A DNA stretch of 64,000 bases from Protopterus annectens (lineage: Eukaryota > Chordata > Ceratodontiformes > Protopteridae), in assembly GCF_019279795.1 (NCBI RefSeq), contig NC_056743.1:1783306466-1783370465 (forward strand), in the 5' to 3' direction. The stretch's first letter is position 1. Each line of letters opens with the position of its first letter. Position numbers and translations under genes: made by a program. The notes under the pieces were generated by a model. That model had not been told where the DNA came from. It was given only the letters and a program-made list of their open reading frames with translations, and did not search any database. Positions 34,400-46,440 of this stretch are shown in pieces.

Positions 34400-35560
34400 T
34401 CACAGTGGGAGAATATATTATGTTAGGTACCTGTTACTCCATTTGGTGATGTTAATATAATACTGTAAGTTTAGAAGTGTAGACTAGAAGTTTGCATACC
34501 ACTGGTTATGTTTCAGTGAAGTAATTTGAGTGCTGGTCATTCATAACATGGAAGACTAAGCAGAGATCACTCCTCTGGGGTCTAGATGGCACTGATGAAA
34601 ATGTGGGCTTTTAGTGCAGCTATGGGTACTGAGATTTGAGATCTTTTTGGTAAGGAAATAATGAGGTCTTTTGAGTTGGCTTAAGTACTTAGGGAGTTAC
34701 ATACCAAAGAGGACTTAGTGAGGTACATAGCAAAGGGGACTTAGTGAGGTACTTACCAAAGAAGACTTACTGAGGTACATACCAAAGAGGACTTAGTGAG
34801 GTATATGCCAAAGGGGACTTAGTGAGGTACATACCAAAGATGACTTAGTGGGATACATACCCAATGAGACTTATTGAGGTACATACCAAAGAGGACTTAG
34901 TGAGGTACATACCAAAGAGGACTTAGTGAGATACATACCCAAGAGGATACCGTATTCAATGATGGGCCTAATAAGGACAGAGCAAGCTGGGACTGTAACT
35001 TCTTTAGACCTGAGTAGATGACTGATAAAGATAAAGGATAAGTTATCCAAAGTAGAAGGATTTGCTAACCACCACAGAGATATGGTGATCAAGAGATACT
35101 GTTGTCAACAAAGACATCCAAGTTCCTAACAGCTGTGTCAGTTTTACATGGAACATTATCTTTATGGTTAAGTGGCCAAAAGAAACTATACTGCATTTCT
35201 TGATACCAAAGGTAAGCCCATGATTAACACACTGAGCATTTGTTGGTTTACCCCTTTCTGAAGAATTTCAGTATCAGAATGGGATTTGATAACAGCCCTC
35301 AGTTTGAAATCATCAACAAACTTAGTTAGTGATGGTTCTTTGATAATAACGTTTATGCCAGACAAGCACATACCGAAGAGGAGGGGTCCCAGGACAGAAC
35401 CCTGTGGGACACCTCTAGTGATACTTTTCTGTATAGAACAAACACACCTGATCTTAATGGTATGGATTCTGTCAGATAGCCAGTTACCTATCCAGTGATG
35501 AAACTATGGATCACTACTGAGTTGAGTGAGCTTGTCATTATGGTTTATTGCTGTCATCCT
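34400..35560 (-). pseudogene. CR1-like LINE fragment, decayed, with internal minisatellite
   Basis: The minus strand at 35,186-35,371 shows SLTKFVDDFKLRAVIKSHSD, the FADD-type RT active-site region, preceded by the antisense of a GVPQGSVLGP-like stretch (35,385-35,420). At 34,950-35,092 it shows HLLRSKEVTVPACSVLIRPI and IEYGILLGMYLTKS. The sequence then enters a tandem array. The 3' part below 34,680 is weakly CR1-like (34,330-34,650). Confidence 0.75.
34690..34945. repeat. 26-bp minisatellite derived from CR1 sequence
   Basis: About nine to ten units close to GACTTAGTGAGGTACATACC plus AAAGAG. On the minus strand the unit contains CTTTGGTATGTACCTCACTA, the codons of the CR1 FGMYLT segment. 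The array sits exactly at that place in the CR1 fragment, so it arose by local duplication of transposon sequence. Confidence 0.9.
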
Positions 35561-35979
35561 TTTGCTTCCACAATTTTGAATGTTCTATAATATAACTACA
35601 GTTACATTTGATTGTCTTGTTGTCTATAATAGTGGCATATCTGACTGTTAATATGTATGCTTTTACTATTTATGCCACTGCCCTGTGCCGTGGTTAAAAG
35701 AGTCATCTCTCCAGCCCACCCACTAAGTTAAGAAATAAATAAAATAAAATACCAATTCTTGGTACAGCATAATAACAAAGGAGAAATAAGAATGAGCCAT
35801 TGATGGATCTGTAACAGCCAAGCCACCACTGCTACTGGTTTCAGCGGGACAAGATCAGGAATGACCCCACAGATGAAATGAATTTGAGGCCACATTCCAT
35901 AGAATAGTAGTCGCTATGCAAATTGGAGACACTGTAAATAAGCAATTTCTTTCAGAAAAGGAAGCTAAAAATAACGTAT

Positions 35980-36286
35980 AAAAACATTGCTTTGTTGGGC
36001 GGCCACGGTGGTGCAGTGGTTAGCATTGCTGCCTCACAGCAAGAGGTTCTCCGGTTCGATCCTCGGCTGGGGTGCCTTCTGTGTGGAGTTTGCATGTCCT
36101 CCCTCCCTCCCACATCCCAAAGACATGCTGCAGGTGGATTGGACACTCTAAAGTGGCCCTAGGTGTGCGTGTGAGTGTGCCTTCTGTGGAAGATTGGGTG
36201 CCGGGCTGGCAACTCAACACTGTAAAACTCCACTGCCATTCAATGTGCGGACAAGGTGATGAAAGAAGAAAAACATTGCTTTGTTG
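35980..36286 (+). repeat. tRNA-headed SINE with 18-bp target-site duplication
   Basis: The body (35,998-36,268) starts GGCGGCCACGGTGGTGCAGT. It has an A box-like TGGTGCAGTGG and a B box GGTTCGATCCT about 35 bases later, both near consensus. It then runs through TGTGTGGAGTTTGCATG and CACTCTAAAGTGGCCCTAGG. It is flanked by a perfect 18-bp direct repeat, AAAAACATTGCTTTGTTG, at 35,980-35,997 and 36,269-36,286. This proves retroposition and defines the ends exactly. The head resembles a sequence common in fish genomes. The tail lacks the AAAT-type ending. Confidence 0.92.
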
Positions 36287-36837
36287 CTTTTAATCTCATG
36301 CCGTGACATGAGTGGACTCCTAGATTCATACTTTACTATAATCTGAGTTAAAGTTATTTAGTGCTGTTTAGCTACATTACTGTTGCAAGCCTTGGCTAAG
36401 TAATGTAAGATTTCAGTATCACTGCACTGAATTGCCTGATCCAATATTAATCAATACCTACCTGTCTTATTGTCTGGCTTGTCTAGCTGCATTCTGCAGC
36501 ATGTCTGTGATCTACTCTTATTGGACAGACTCACAAGGTTACTTAAAATTATAACTTGTGGTTAACTCTTAGTTTTCATATTAACTGGTCTGTGATAGGT
36601 CTCCAGTGAGGTAGAAACTTACAAGTTTGAGTAGGTAAGAACCAGTAAGGCTTGCTTACCTTTTCAGTTTTCTGCTCTGCTGTAGCTCCACATCACCAAG
36701 AATGTATGGCCTTGTTAGTCTTTAGATCTGAAAGGGATCCATATTACTCCAAGCATGACCAAATCCTTGTCCATCATTTAGCTGTTTTAAACAAAATGTA
36801 ATCTACTGTTGTAAAACACCTATTCTGAGAAGTATAT

Positions 36838-36988
36838 CATACAGAGGCACAGTATACTAACCTCGAAAAAGGGCATAGCAAAATTAATTTAAAATGGGTG
36901 GCGAAAGACAAACACACTCTGGCTAGGCTTATAAATGCCCTAGGGCAGATAGCCTAGTATGAACCTATGAAACTATGAACCTATAAAG
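36838..36988 (+). repeat. CR1 3' end, severely 5'-truncated
   Basis: From AGAGGCACAGTATACTAACC through GGGTGGCGAAAG to GCCCTAGGGCAGATAGCCTA it is almost identical to 25,631-25,765. It ends in the ATGAACCT octamer tail. It is only about 150 bp long and shows little divergence, so the insertion is young. Confidence 0.92.
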
Positions 36989-37091
36989 GAAACTGTACTT
37001 TTGCAATCTGTGTACTACTTTCTATTCAGTTATGTTTCTTACTGCTCTGACCTTTGTCTTTAGCCGTTTACATATAGTCTCCCATCATGCA

Positions 37092-37690
37092 TTGGGCAGC
37101 ACAGTGGCTCGGTAGTTAGGATTTTTGCCTTATAATTCAAGCAAGAACAGAAGCTACAATCCATAGTATAAAACAACACATAAAATATACATATTGATCC
37201 TACAGGACAAAATAAAACATCATAAATCTGTTGCCCTCTCAGCTTCTACAGCTGTGGTTCTTTTCATTGATTTTCTGCCTGGGGTTTTCCTCCTGTATAT
37301 ATTCTACACATAATTTTTCTGTTTCTCTTTATTTTTTTGCTAGCTTGTGATGTCTTACTAAGTTTATCTCCCTATCTATGTTTGCAATTGTCAGTACTCT
37401 TTTATCTCTTACATATTGTCCATTCTTATTATGCTGTTTTTTTTTTTCTGGACTGATTTACTTTTGTTATATTTTGTACTGTGTATGCCTACTTTTATAT
37501 ATAATCTTGTTCACCTGTAAAAACAGACCATGTTAGGTAGTTTAGTTGCTATATTATCTTGTTTCACCTGTAACAACTGACTTTGTTATTTACTGTTTGT
37601 TTGTTGTACTATTGGAACTTTTCTCCTTGGGCCTCCACTGAAAAAGTTGGACTAACCCGGTTAATAAATGTCAAATAAAAATAAATAAAT
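37092..37690 (+). repeat. SINE head fragment and L2-like LINE 3' end
   Basis: GGGCAGCACAGTGGCTCGGT at 37,094 resembles the SINE head with an A box-like stretch. From about 37,290 an AT-rich 3' UTR-like sequence leads to TTTTCTCCTTGGGCCTCCAC, GTTGGACTAACCCGGTTAAT and AAATGTCAAATAAAAATAAA, the family tail with (AAAT)n. These may be two adjacent insertions. Confidence 0.6.
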
Positions 37691-38194
37691 ACATATATAA
37701 TGTCTAAGGAATGCAGAGAAGAAAAAGAATATAGTGGCAGAATTTGCACAGTTGTGTGTATGACATCTATGAAAACTAGAATGTAACAGGACCAGAAATA
37801 GTTCTGAAGAAATTAAATCAAGAATGTAAAATGCCATGAAACTGAGGAACCTCAGTAAGCATACTTACTAGTGACATTTACAGTAATTTAATGTAACAAT
37901 AAAAAAAAAACACAGAATGCCACTGCAGTAATTTATGCTGCAACTGAAAAAATATTCACCCAAAAAGGTCGTTTTCAGGCCAATGCCAGAGTAAATGTCT
38001 AAGTGACAACGTCCATTTTTATTGAGCCTGAAGGATTTGTATCTAATACAAAAGCTATGTCCTTACCATAATGATAGAGCAGTATCAGTTGGTCCATCCT
38101 CTGTATCTCATAGAACTAAGGCTATAGGCATTAGGACCATTCAGCATTCCAAACTTTCCCATGCTACTTAATACCTTTCTTTATCTCCTGTAGT

Positions 38195-38580
38195 AAGTGT
38201 GGCCAACTATTTTGGAAAGTATACAGAAGAAATTCTCCAAACGAATTACAGCTAAAAAGTCCTTTAAGTATAATGCAAGACATGAATCATGTACTCTATA
38301 TCTGATCTATTATAGGCATCTGAGAGGCAATTTGTGCTTGGTATTCAAAGTTCTTTGTGATAATGAATTCAGGACATTAATAATAACAGATATTCTTCAA
38401 ACTAAAACTACATCTGGGGAGGCTGTTTCACTCAAAATAGATAGATGTAGAACACTGTTAAGGACAAATCTCCTGTTCTGTGGTCAGCCTCTGGAATAAA
38501 CTCCCTTTAAATGTAAGACAGAGTAATATACTGAATATTTTTAAACAAATCGTTTGACACTTGGATGGGACTTTTGGTCT
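38195..38580 (+). pseudogene. CR1-like LINE, RT C-terminal remnant (diverged family)
   Basis: The frame 38,197-38,499 reads SIQKKFSKRITAKKSFKYNA, YYRHLRGNLCLVFKVL and KIDRCRTLLRTNLLFCGQPL before a stop. RGDLCLTYK and the CWRDRF...RLPSLWN region of CR1-type elements occupy the same relative places. It is more distant from the other CR1 copies than they are from each other, so probably another lineage. Confidence 0.6.
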
Positions 38581-38667
38581 AGTCCTTGAATCTTGTTCCT
38601 GCATTCTGAGTGGCCAATTTGGCCGTTACACAGTTCCTCTTAAAATAATGAAACAATGCACTGTGCT

Positions 38668-38669
<2 letters not shown>

Positions 38670-38709
<40 letters not shown>

Positions 38710-38725
38710 GCTTTCTCTCTCTCCA
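38670..38725. repeat. (CT)n microsatellite
   Basis: About 14 CT units followed by imperfect CT-rich sequence. ORFs over it are low-complexity artefacts. Confidence 0.95.
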
Positions 38726-39314
38726 AATCTGGTGCTAAATGCACTGAAATAAAGGGACATGCATATATATATAAGATCCACGGCAAAGATGGTGCACTTG
38801 GATGGACCCAATCCTGCAGCTCTGTCATTGCGGATTAGAACATAACTTTTGTATCTGGCAGGAATTAGTCCATTTTAAATAACTCATATGACAGATTCTC
38901 AAGCTTTTTCTTAATGAATTGGACTCTAGGAGTACATATCCTTGATAACAGTAGTCCCAAATGTAGATTTTAAAGTAGAGTTTGGTTCCAATTTAACATG
39001 TTTTGCAAAGTTATTTAGAAAACACCATGTAACTGCTGCACACATTTCATGAGGGATCCCTTTTTAAACGTGGCTACCAAAATAGCCACAGCTATTTTAC
39101 AGTGAGCATTAACAAACTCAGTTAATGGCTCATTATATTTCACACATAAAAAAATAATGCAGCTGGATAACCACTTAGTAAGGATATTTTTTGACTCTTT
39201 ATGCCCCGAAGACTTTGGGGGGGGGGCTATATTTCCATAAGGAAACTTTCAAAAAATGAAAAGAGTGGCCCAATGAAGTAGCTGGAAATGACCCTCTCTC
39301 CTTGAATTCTCATG

Positions 39315-39620
39315 CAATATTGAGTCCGAGCCCAAAGTAGAAAACACAATATTTATTGACTAGACACAAAATAATAAACATAAGCGCTTTTGTCCTGTAT
39401 AATAAGAACTTCATCAGATAAATGAATAAAATATTCAATCCACTTTTATAACACAGACTAAAAATGTCATAGACATTAAATAAATAATAACAGACCCCCT
39501 TAAAGACAAAGTGATCGAGCAATACATTACATATATTAAATAAAAAAATGTGGTATAATATATGAACATGTACACTGGAATAAGCTTCCTGTAGTTGAAA
39601 AGCCTGATTTTTTTACCCAC
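39315..39620 (-). repeat. Solo PLE 3' end / pseudo-LTR fragment with hammerhead-like motif
   Basis: AT-rich noncoding sequence. On the minus strand it contains the same block order as PLE pseudo-LTRs, namely CTGATGAAG, hairpin, AAAAGCGCTT, ending in an AT-rich stretch. No coding part is attached, as expected for a severely 5'-truncated insertion. Exact ends are uncertain. Confidence 0.5.
39372..39425 (-). ncRNA. Hammerhead-ribozyme-like motif, consensus first box
   Basis: On the minus strand TATCTGATGA (core CTGATGA at 39,411-39,417) is followed by stem II GTTCT/AGGAC (one G-U pair) with an eight-base loop. Then come AAAA, GCGC and TTATG. The first box is perfect consensus, and the second box has A in place of the G of GAAA. 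The first three stem I pairs (UAU with AUG) can form. Confidence 0.5.
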
Positions 39621-39699
39621 TGGCTTCAGCTGTTAGATGTATAACTCTCAACTGTCCTGATTTAGCTCATATTTTTGCCCTGTAGTACATAATTTTTTT

Positions 39700-41439
39700 G
39701 GTTTTATGATAATTTACTATGGATTGCAAGCAGTAATGCCAGAATTTAGAGATGTATACTTCTTATTGTTCACTAAATATAGGTTGATGCAAAATGTGTG
39801 TCTAGTACTTTTTTAAGAGAATTAGAGTAATAATTAAAAATTGTTCCTGGTTTTGAGACCTTGAACCCCAACTCACTTTTTGACTCCTTTATCACTTACA
39901 TAATTTTTGTACTTCCTTTAGCAAAATCTTTTTTGTATGATTCTGATGATCTGTAATATTTTCAATTAAACTTTTCCCCTGGTATCATCTCAAAATGGTT
40001 TTGAATACAGTCTAGTATAACAGCTAGTTCTGAGAACAGATCTATGTATCTTAATAGAAACTCCTTTATTTCTTATTTCTGTGGCTTAGATGTTGTTTAA
40101 TCTACTTTATCCAAAAACACAGAGATCAGTTTTCTTTCTTTGCCTTATCTACCATTCTCCTCTGCTACAACAACCACTGAGGTATCCGCCTGTTTCCGTG
40201 GTCTGTTCATTCTGATCTTTTCTTTCCAGTCTATTTAACTTTATAGTTTACATCATTTATTTTTTCTGCTACTTCAAATGTACAGCACCATTTAGCCAAG
40301 AAAATATTTTCTTTGGAGGGAACCAAACCTAACCTGACCACCAGCTTTGAATTCCCTGGTCCTTACATTTCTACTGTACATCCCTTGTTGCATAGCCTCT
40401 TTCCATGTAATTTCATACAGTGGACATCACCACTTTCAGCTTATGTTGCAAGCTGGTATGATGTTCATTGACCATTTTAAATGAATGGTCCCCCTCTAGT
40501 GTCTCTGACAATATGTAACAGTCCACAAGGGTATCAACTCAAAGGACTAAACCCTGTCAAGGCTTATGGTATTTCTCATTTGGCAAACAGAAAGCATGGC
40601 ATTAAATGGTCCAAATGTTGCCATCTTACTCAACAACAAAATGGGCTTTAGTATTTGGTTAAAATGCCTTACTAACCATCCCATCTGGGGATGGTATGCT
40701 GAGGGTTTTAATTGTTATGCCTAGTTGAAAAGTCTGTTTTTCCCTCTGGCTTGTTAGAGACAGACAGTACAAAATTCTTGACAAAAATGGAGAGTTCTGA
40801 AACCATGCAAGAAAGTACAAACCACTACAGTTAGTTTAAGGGCCCAGACTAGAGAATCTAGTGAAGAAGAAAACTACAGGAGAAATTCAATAAAGTCTGC
40901 ACAAACTTATTTGCTGGTAGGCATAATGGCATGGTGCTTACATGGAAGTAAGCAGATGTGCAATCCAGTAAATGGAGCAGAGGACAGTGCATGAGCATGT
41001 AAATACAGAAGTGTCCATGGCATGCAAGTCACTGCATAAGCAGGTGAAATGCATGCAAATAAGACAGGTACAGGAATCCAGAAAGCAGATAGGCAGTCAT
41101 GCAGACCCTGTGTTGGTGTCTGTAATGTACACAGAAAGATTCTGTGTACAGGCTGCAAAAATGACAACAGGAGCTGTAAAAGTGTTCTTACAGTGTCAGA
41201 AATGGCATTGAGGATGTAGATAAGTGGAAAACTAACCACACTGTGTCCAAAATCATATGTAAAATAATGTAAAATAATTTTATTTTTTTAATACCCTGGT
41301 TATGTTTGCGTGGTGTGCTCCACTGCGCAAACATACCATTATGGAAAAAATATGTAAAAATATTATAAAAAACAGAATTTGTGTGTATGCAACAGTGCAA
41401 CAGTAATGCATTATAGGACCCTGTGTGTAGTATGTACAA
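39700..41439. other. No gene recognised
   Basis: About 1.7 kb without a supported gene. Just upstream, 39,633-39,690 (ATAACTCTCAACTGTCCTGA) resembles the module repeated at 44.3 and 47.1 kb. The ORFs near 40,900-41,540 have no family motif and overlap on both strands. Confidence 0.35.
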
Positions 41440-41639
41440 TGTCAAACTGCTGGGGTTGCTAATGAGGCAGGGCCTGAAACTGTGTAATTTGCAGGTACTG
41501 GGCATGGATATGTATGCAAATGAGCCGAGGTTACTCAATAGCACAAATGGTCATCTGTGTCTGCAGATCCCATCCGTGTAGGCACAGAACAGTGTTGATG
41601 CCCACAGAAGAGGTAGCTGACATCAAAAGGGGGTATGTC

Positions 41640-41890
41640 CTCAAATGTTTAAGCTCATTGAAACTCAGCGGTGCCTGTTTGTGTGTGACGTGTCACTGAG
41701 CTGAGCAGGGGGGATGTACACTGACTGCTAAGCTGTGTTTACCTCTGAGGCATGTGTTTTATCATGTTTCAGCAGCACGCCACTATGCTGAGCATAACCT
41801 TCCATGAGGGTGTGTCTACTGACTGCTAAGCTTTGTTTATCTTTGCAGCTTGAGATTGTGCAGGGCACTACAGTGCTCAGCAAGGAAGGC
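41640..41890 (+). repeat. Subterminal direct repeats of the Harbinger-bearing element
   Basis: CTGACTGCTAAGCTGTGTTT (41,721) and CTGACTGCTAAGCTTTGTTT (41,820) begin two units about 99 bp apart. Each continues to a stem-like ACTATGCTGAGC or ACAGTGCTCAGC block. A third partial unit precedes them. Copy 1 has the matching pair at 8,190-8,330 on the other strand, about 91 bp apart. Confidence 0.7.
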
Positions 41891-42116
41891 TGTCAAAATA
41901 AAATTGGCATGAGAAAGCCAATGATACATTAATTAGTGATAAGCCCTATTTCACTTAAACTAGGGCCATTAACCCCCCTTAATGATGTACTTGGCAGGTG
42001 GAATGCATCATAGGTAGCCAAACATGCAGGCTATACCTACAGTGCAGCACTATAAAGGTTGCATACACCTTACAATCTGATTTCACCCCCATACTCTGCA
42101 CCAGTGGAGTACAGAC

Positions 42117-43230
42117 TTGGGAGTTTTAACTGAAGGAATGCTAAGGGCTGTTGCAGGTCTGCTACATATTTATGTGCTGGATGCTGCGGTCAATGCAGCT
42201 GCTGGTGATGCTGACCATAGGCCTAGACTGAGAAGGAGAAGGGTATTCAGGCCCAGGGTAACCTACCATGAGCTGCATGAGTTAGAGATTGTAGAGTGCT
42301 ACATGGTGGACAAGGACATACTGCAAGAACTCACTGAGCTCTGCTGACCTGAACTCACAGAGCCAACAGAGGGAAACCCATCCAAGTGAAAGCAAAGGTA
42401 TGTGCAGCCCTTAGGATATTAGCTACAGGTACTTTACAAAGACCAACTCAGGACATGATGTGGGTTTCACAGACATCTGCTTCCAGGGTACTCCACCAGT
42501 TCCTAGATGTCATGCTATCACATGCCAGTGAGCACATTTATTTTTCCCCACACCCCTAAGGAGAGGGCCAGCAGTATGCAACACTCCTGCCATGTAGCAC
42601 ACTACCCTGATGTACTGGATGCCATAGATTGCCCTCATATACATCAAGACACCACACAGTGAAGAAGGTAGAATCTATGTCATCCACAAAGAGTACCACT
42701 CCATCAACTGCCAGGTCATGTGCAATCCCCAGGGCATTATCATGAATGTGTGTGTGTTGGCAGCCCTGGCAGTTATCATGACTCCCATACCTTGCACGCA
42801 TCCCAGCTGTACCAGATGTTTGTTAGGGGGGACATCCCACACGGCCATTTAATTGGGGATTTTGGCTAAGCACTGGAACCGTGGATGATGACACCCATCA
42901 GAAATGCACATCATAGAGTGGTTTTGGACTGTTGAAGTCACGGATCTGGTGCCTCAGTATATATGGTGGAACCCTGCGGTACTCTTCAGCCACGTGTGCA
43001 CAGATGTTCACAGTATATGGCATGCTACATAATATGATCATGTGGAAATAGCTGCAACAGGATGAGCAATGGGAAGGGATACACAGCTCCCCACCAGTGT
43101 CTAGGTCACCACAGCTGCACCCACAGGGTACCCGAGACTTTCCCTGTTGGCAGATGTAGATGTGCCTAATATGCCCTGGCCTTGGCCAAGAGACAATGCA
43201 TAGCATATGCACTGACAACCTAGGGCCCTA
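42117..43230 (+). pseudogene. PIF/Harbinger transposase (HARBI1-like), second broken copy
   Basis: The frame 42,117-42,347 gives LHIYVLDAAVNAAAGDADHR, RRRRVFRPRVTYHELHELEI and VECYMVDKD, close to the N-terminal piece at 7,711-7,992. From 42,450 to 43,060 the nucleotide sequence parallels the nuclease part: GTTTCACAGACATCTGCTTC for the helix before the active site, ATCAACTGCCAGGTCATGTG, and CCGTGGATGATGACACCCAT for the MMTP motif. Stops and indels break all frames. An acidic, proline-rich tail region can be traced to about 43,230. It is more decayed than copy 1 and inactive. Confidence 0.7.
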
Positions 43231-43984
43231 GGGAGTGACACCTTACTTTGACTTGCATACATATTAGTAAAAATGATACCAGCCAGACCACACAACCTGT
43301 ACCTCACCATGTATTAGCTGTGGACTGTGTGTATCAGACAGAGTGAGTCCTGAACTGCAGGTCTGTCAACTGTTGCATTCACAAGGTAAGTCACTGTCCT
43401 ATACACCACTTGTAGGGGATACTACAATATGGAAGCATATGTATGGACCTGCCACATGAATGCAAGGGAATATAGTGGGCTATATATATAGTGTGCTACT
43501 GGGCTACTTGCAGAGATCTACAGTGGGCCACTGGGCTACTTGTACAGATCTAACAGCCACTTAAGACAACAGGTACTCTGTTCACTAGTATGTTTCCCAT
43601 AATATCCACTAGGCCACATGGCTGGAAACTCCATGACATTATTCCAGGGGGATGCCAAACAGTGGGGTCACAGAACAGTTGCATGACTGTCTATGACAGC
43701 AAGCATAGGCTGATTGTCCCTCACCCCAAACACATCAGTGTGCCCATACAACTGCTATAACAGTAAGTCTGCAATGACATACCAGCAGACCAGACAATTC
43801 TTGTATATTGTTGATAGTGTGAGGAATGAAACCTCTCTGTCTGAAAGATGGTCTAGCTCACTGGGCCAGGGATAGTAGCATGGGCAATGGTGCTGATAGT
43901 AGGAATCTGGTAGCATCCAACGTCTTTTGCATATCAGGTACTCATATGGTGGGATTCCCACAGACTGTCATAACACCTCAATCT

Positions 43985-44640
43985 GTTACTGCAAGAAAGC
44001 TGGACAAAGCCAGAGTAAATGGGGCACAAAGGGCCATACCTACCGACAGATGTTATACATGCTCTGAGAAACCTAGCAGGTGGCTAGTATAACAACAGGC
44101 TGCATCATGTCAGATTAGCTGCAGGATATAAAGGCCATAACTTAAATGTGTCAGTAGTTACAAGTCAGTGACCGCTGTTTACAGTATAGTACTAGAAAAC
44201 CACAAACATATGAGGAACACAGCAGTCATATAGGGCAAAATGCTGGACATTCTGCAAAAACATGTACAGAGAGAGGTATGGAGACTGTCATCCTGTGTGT
44301 GGTGTTACATCATGTACTCCAGTCACATCATACCTCTCAACCTCTTAAACCAGGAAATCTGGCCAAAGCCATTAATAGAAGTGGAACGAAGATCCACATC
44401 TAGAGACAGATTTCAAATAGTTGCTCCTACAAAAGTAGAATGTCAATAGAATAACACATTGCATTAGCATGAATCTCCTGATGTGTATGGAGTCTGAAAC
44501 TCAAATGTCTCTCATTAATTTTGGCTTCAATCTTCACTGATTTGCCACTAATTTTCTAGAAAACTACAATGTTATGTGAAACAGACCAAAAATATGAGAC
44601 AAACATCTGGACAGTCTGTAAAGCTCTGTACAGTTGTGAG
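43985..44640. repeat. Insertion in copy 2 carrying CTCTCAACC-type modules
   Basis: This segment is absent from the homologous place in copy 1 (near 6,060). It contains CATACCTCTCAACC (44,329), CTGGCCAAAGCCATTAATAG, an inverted relative at 44,490-44,560 (CTCTCATTAATTTTGGCTTC) and a partial direct relative at 44,000. Probably a small non-autonomous element or nested pair; superfamily unknown. Confidence 0.5.
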
Positions 44641-44975
44641 GTTTGAGTCACATGTTAAGGTCAGCAAACAGCTGAGGAATGCCTTGGACAATATCATGGA
44701 ACTGTAGTCCTGTGTAAAAAGTGCAGCAGCCAATGGCCTGCAGCACACATAATCCTGGATTGGAGTACAGGTAGCACTGGCCTGGAATCACCTTGCTAGT
44801 ACTGACAACCACACTGGGCATGCTACTACACTTAGCTAACTTGAGCCCAAGTCTGTTGCCTCTACCACACAAAGACCTGCTATGTGGAAATATGTTTGTA
44901 CATACATACAGCTACATATACATATCTGTCTCTCCCTATCCCCCTTACACTTCATTAGTGTCTTTATCAGTATGT

Positions 44976-45088
<113 letters not shown>

Positions 45089-45639
45089 AATGACAAGAGG
45101 TACACATAGCTATATAAAATACAATGATAGACTCCCCACATATATCTACATAATACATTTACATAACATGTACACACAACAACATTTAAGGAGACATCCC
45201 TGTTATACATGTTTATATAGATATGGGTGGGGATGTACGAATGTCTCAACATATCCCAGAATGTTGGGGTTATCTACACTTACACATCACAACAGTTGTC
45301 CGATGGAACCACACCAAGGCCACAAAAGCACATACTCCACTCACCCACAGACCCCTGTGCCTGCAGACTGTCACCCTGTAGACAGACACAGGTACAAAGG
45401 TGGTGTAATGTACAATGGGTGCAATGTATGCCTTGGACAGGCCATATTGTCCCTAGCCACATGTCCACCTATCAAACTGCAAGCAGCCACATATGGCCAG
45501 ACAGGTAAATGTACACATATAGCAGGGATATTACCAGGTATCCCACCACTAGGACACTAGATACAATAACAGTAACAAGCAGTATCACTCTGCAGGCCAC
45601 ATATTCTAACACAAGGCCAATTTGTGTACTCCACAAGTG

Positions 45640-46440
<801 letters not shown>

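Noticed and set aside
40907-41544. Overlapping 110-118 codon minus-strand frames as host exons
   Set aside because: No splice-site context, frames open on both strands, and the sequence adjoins the Harbinger-bearing repeat.
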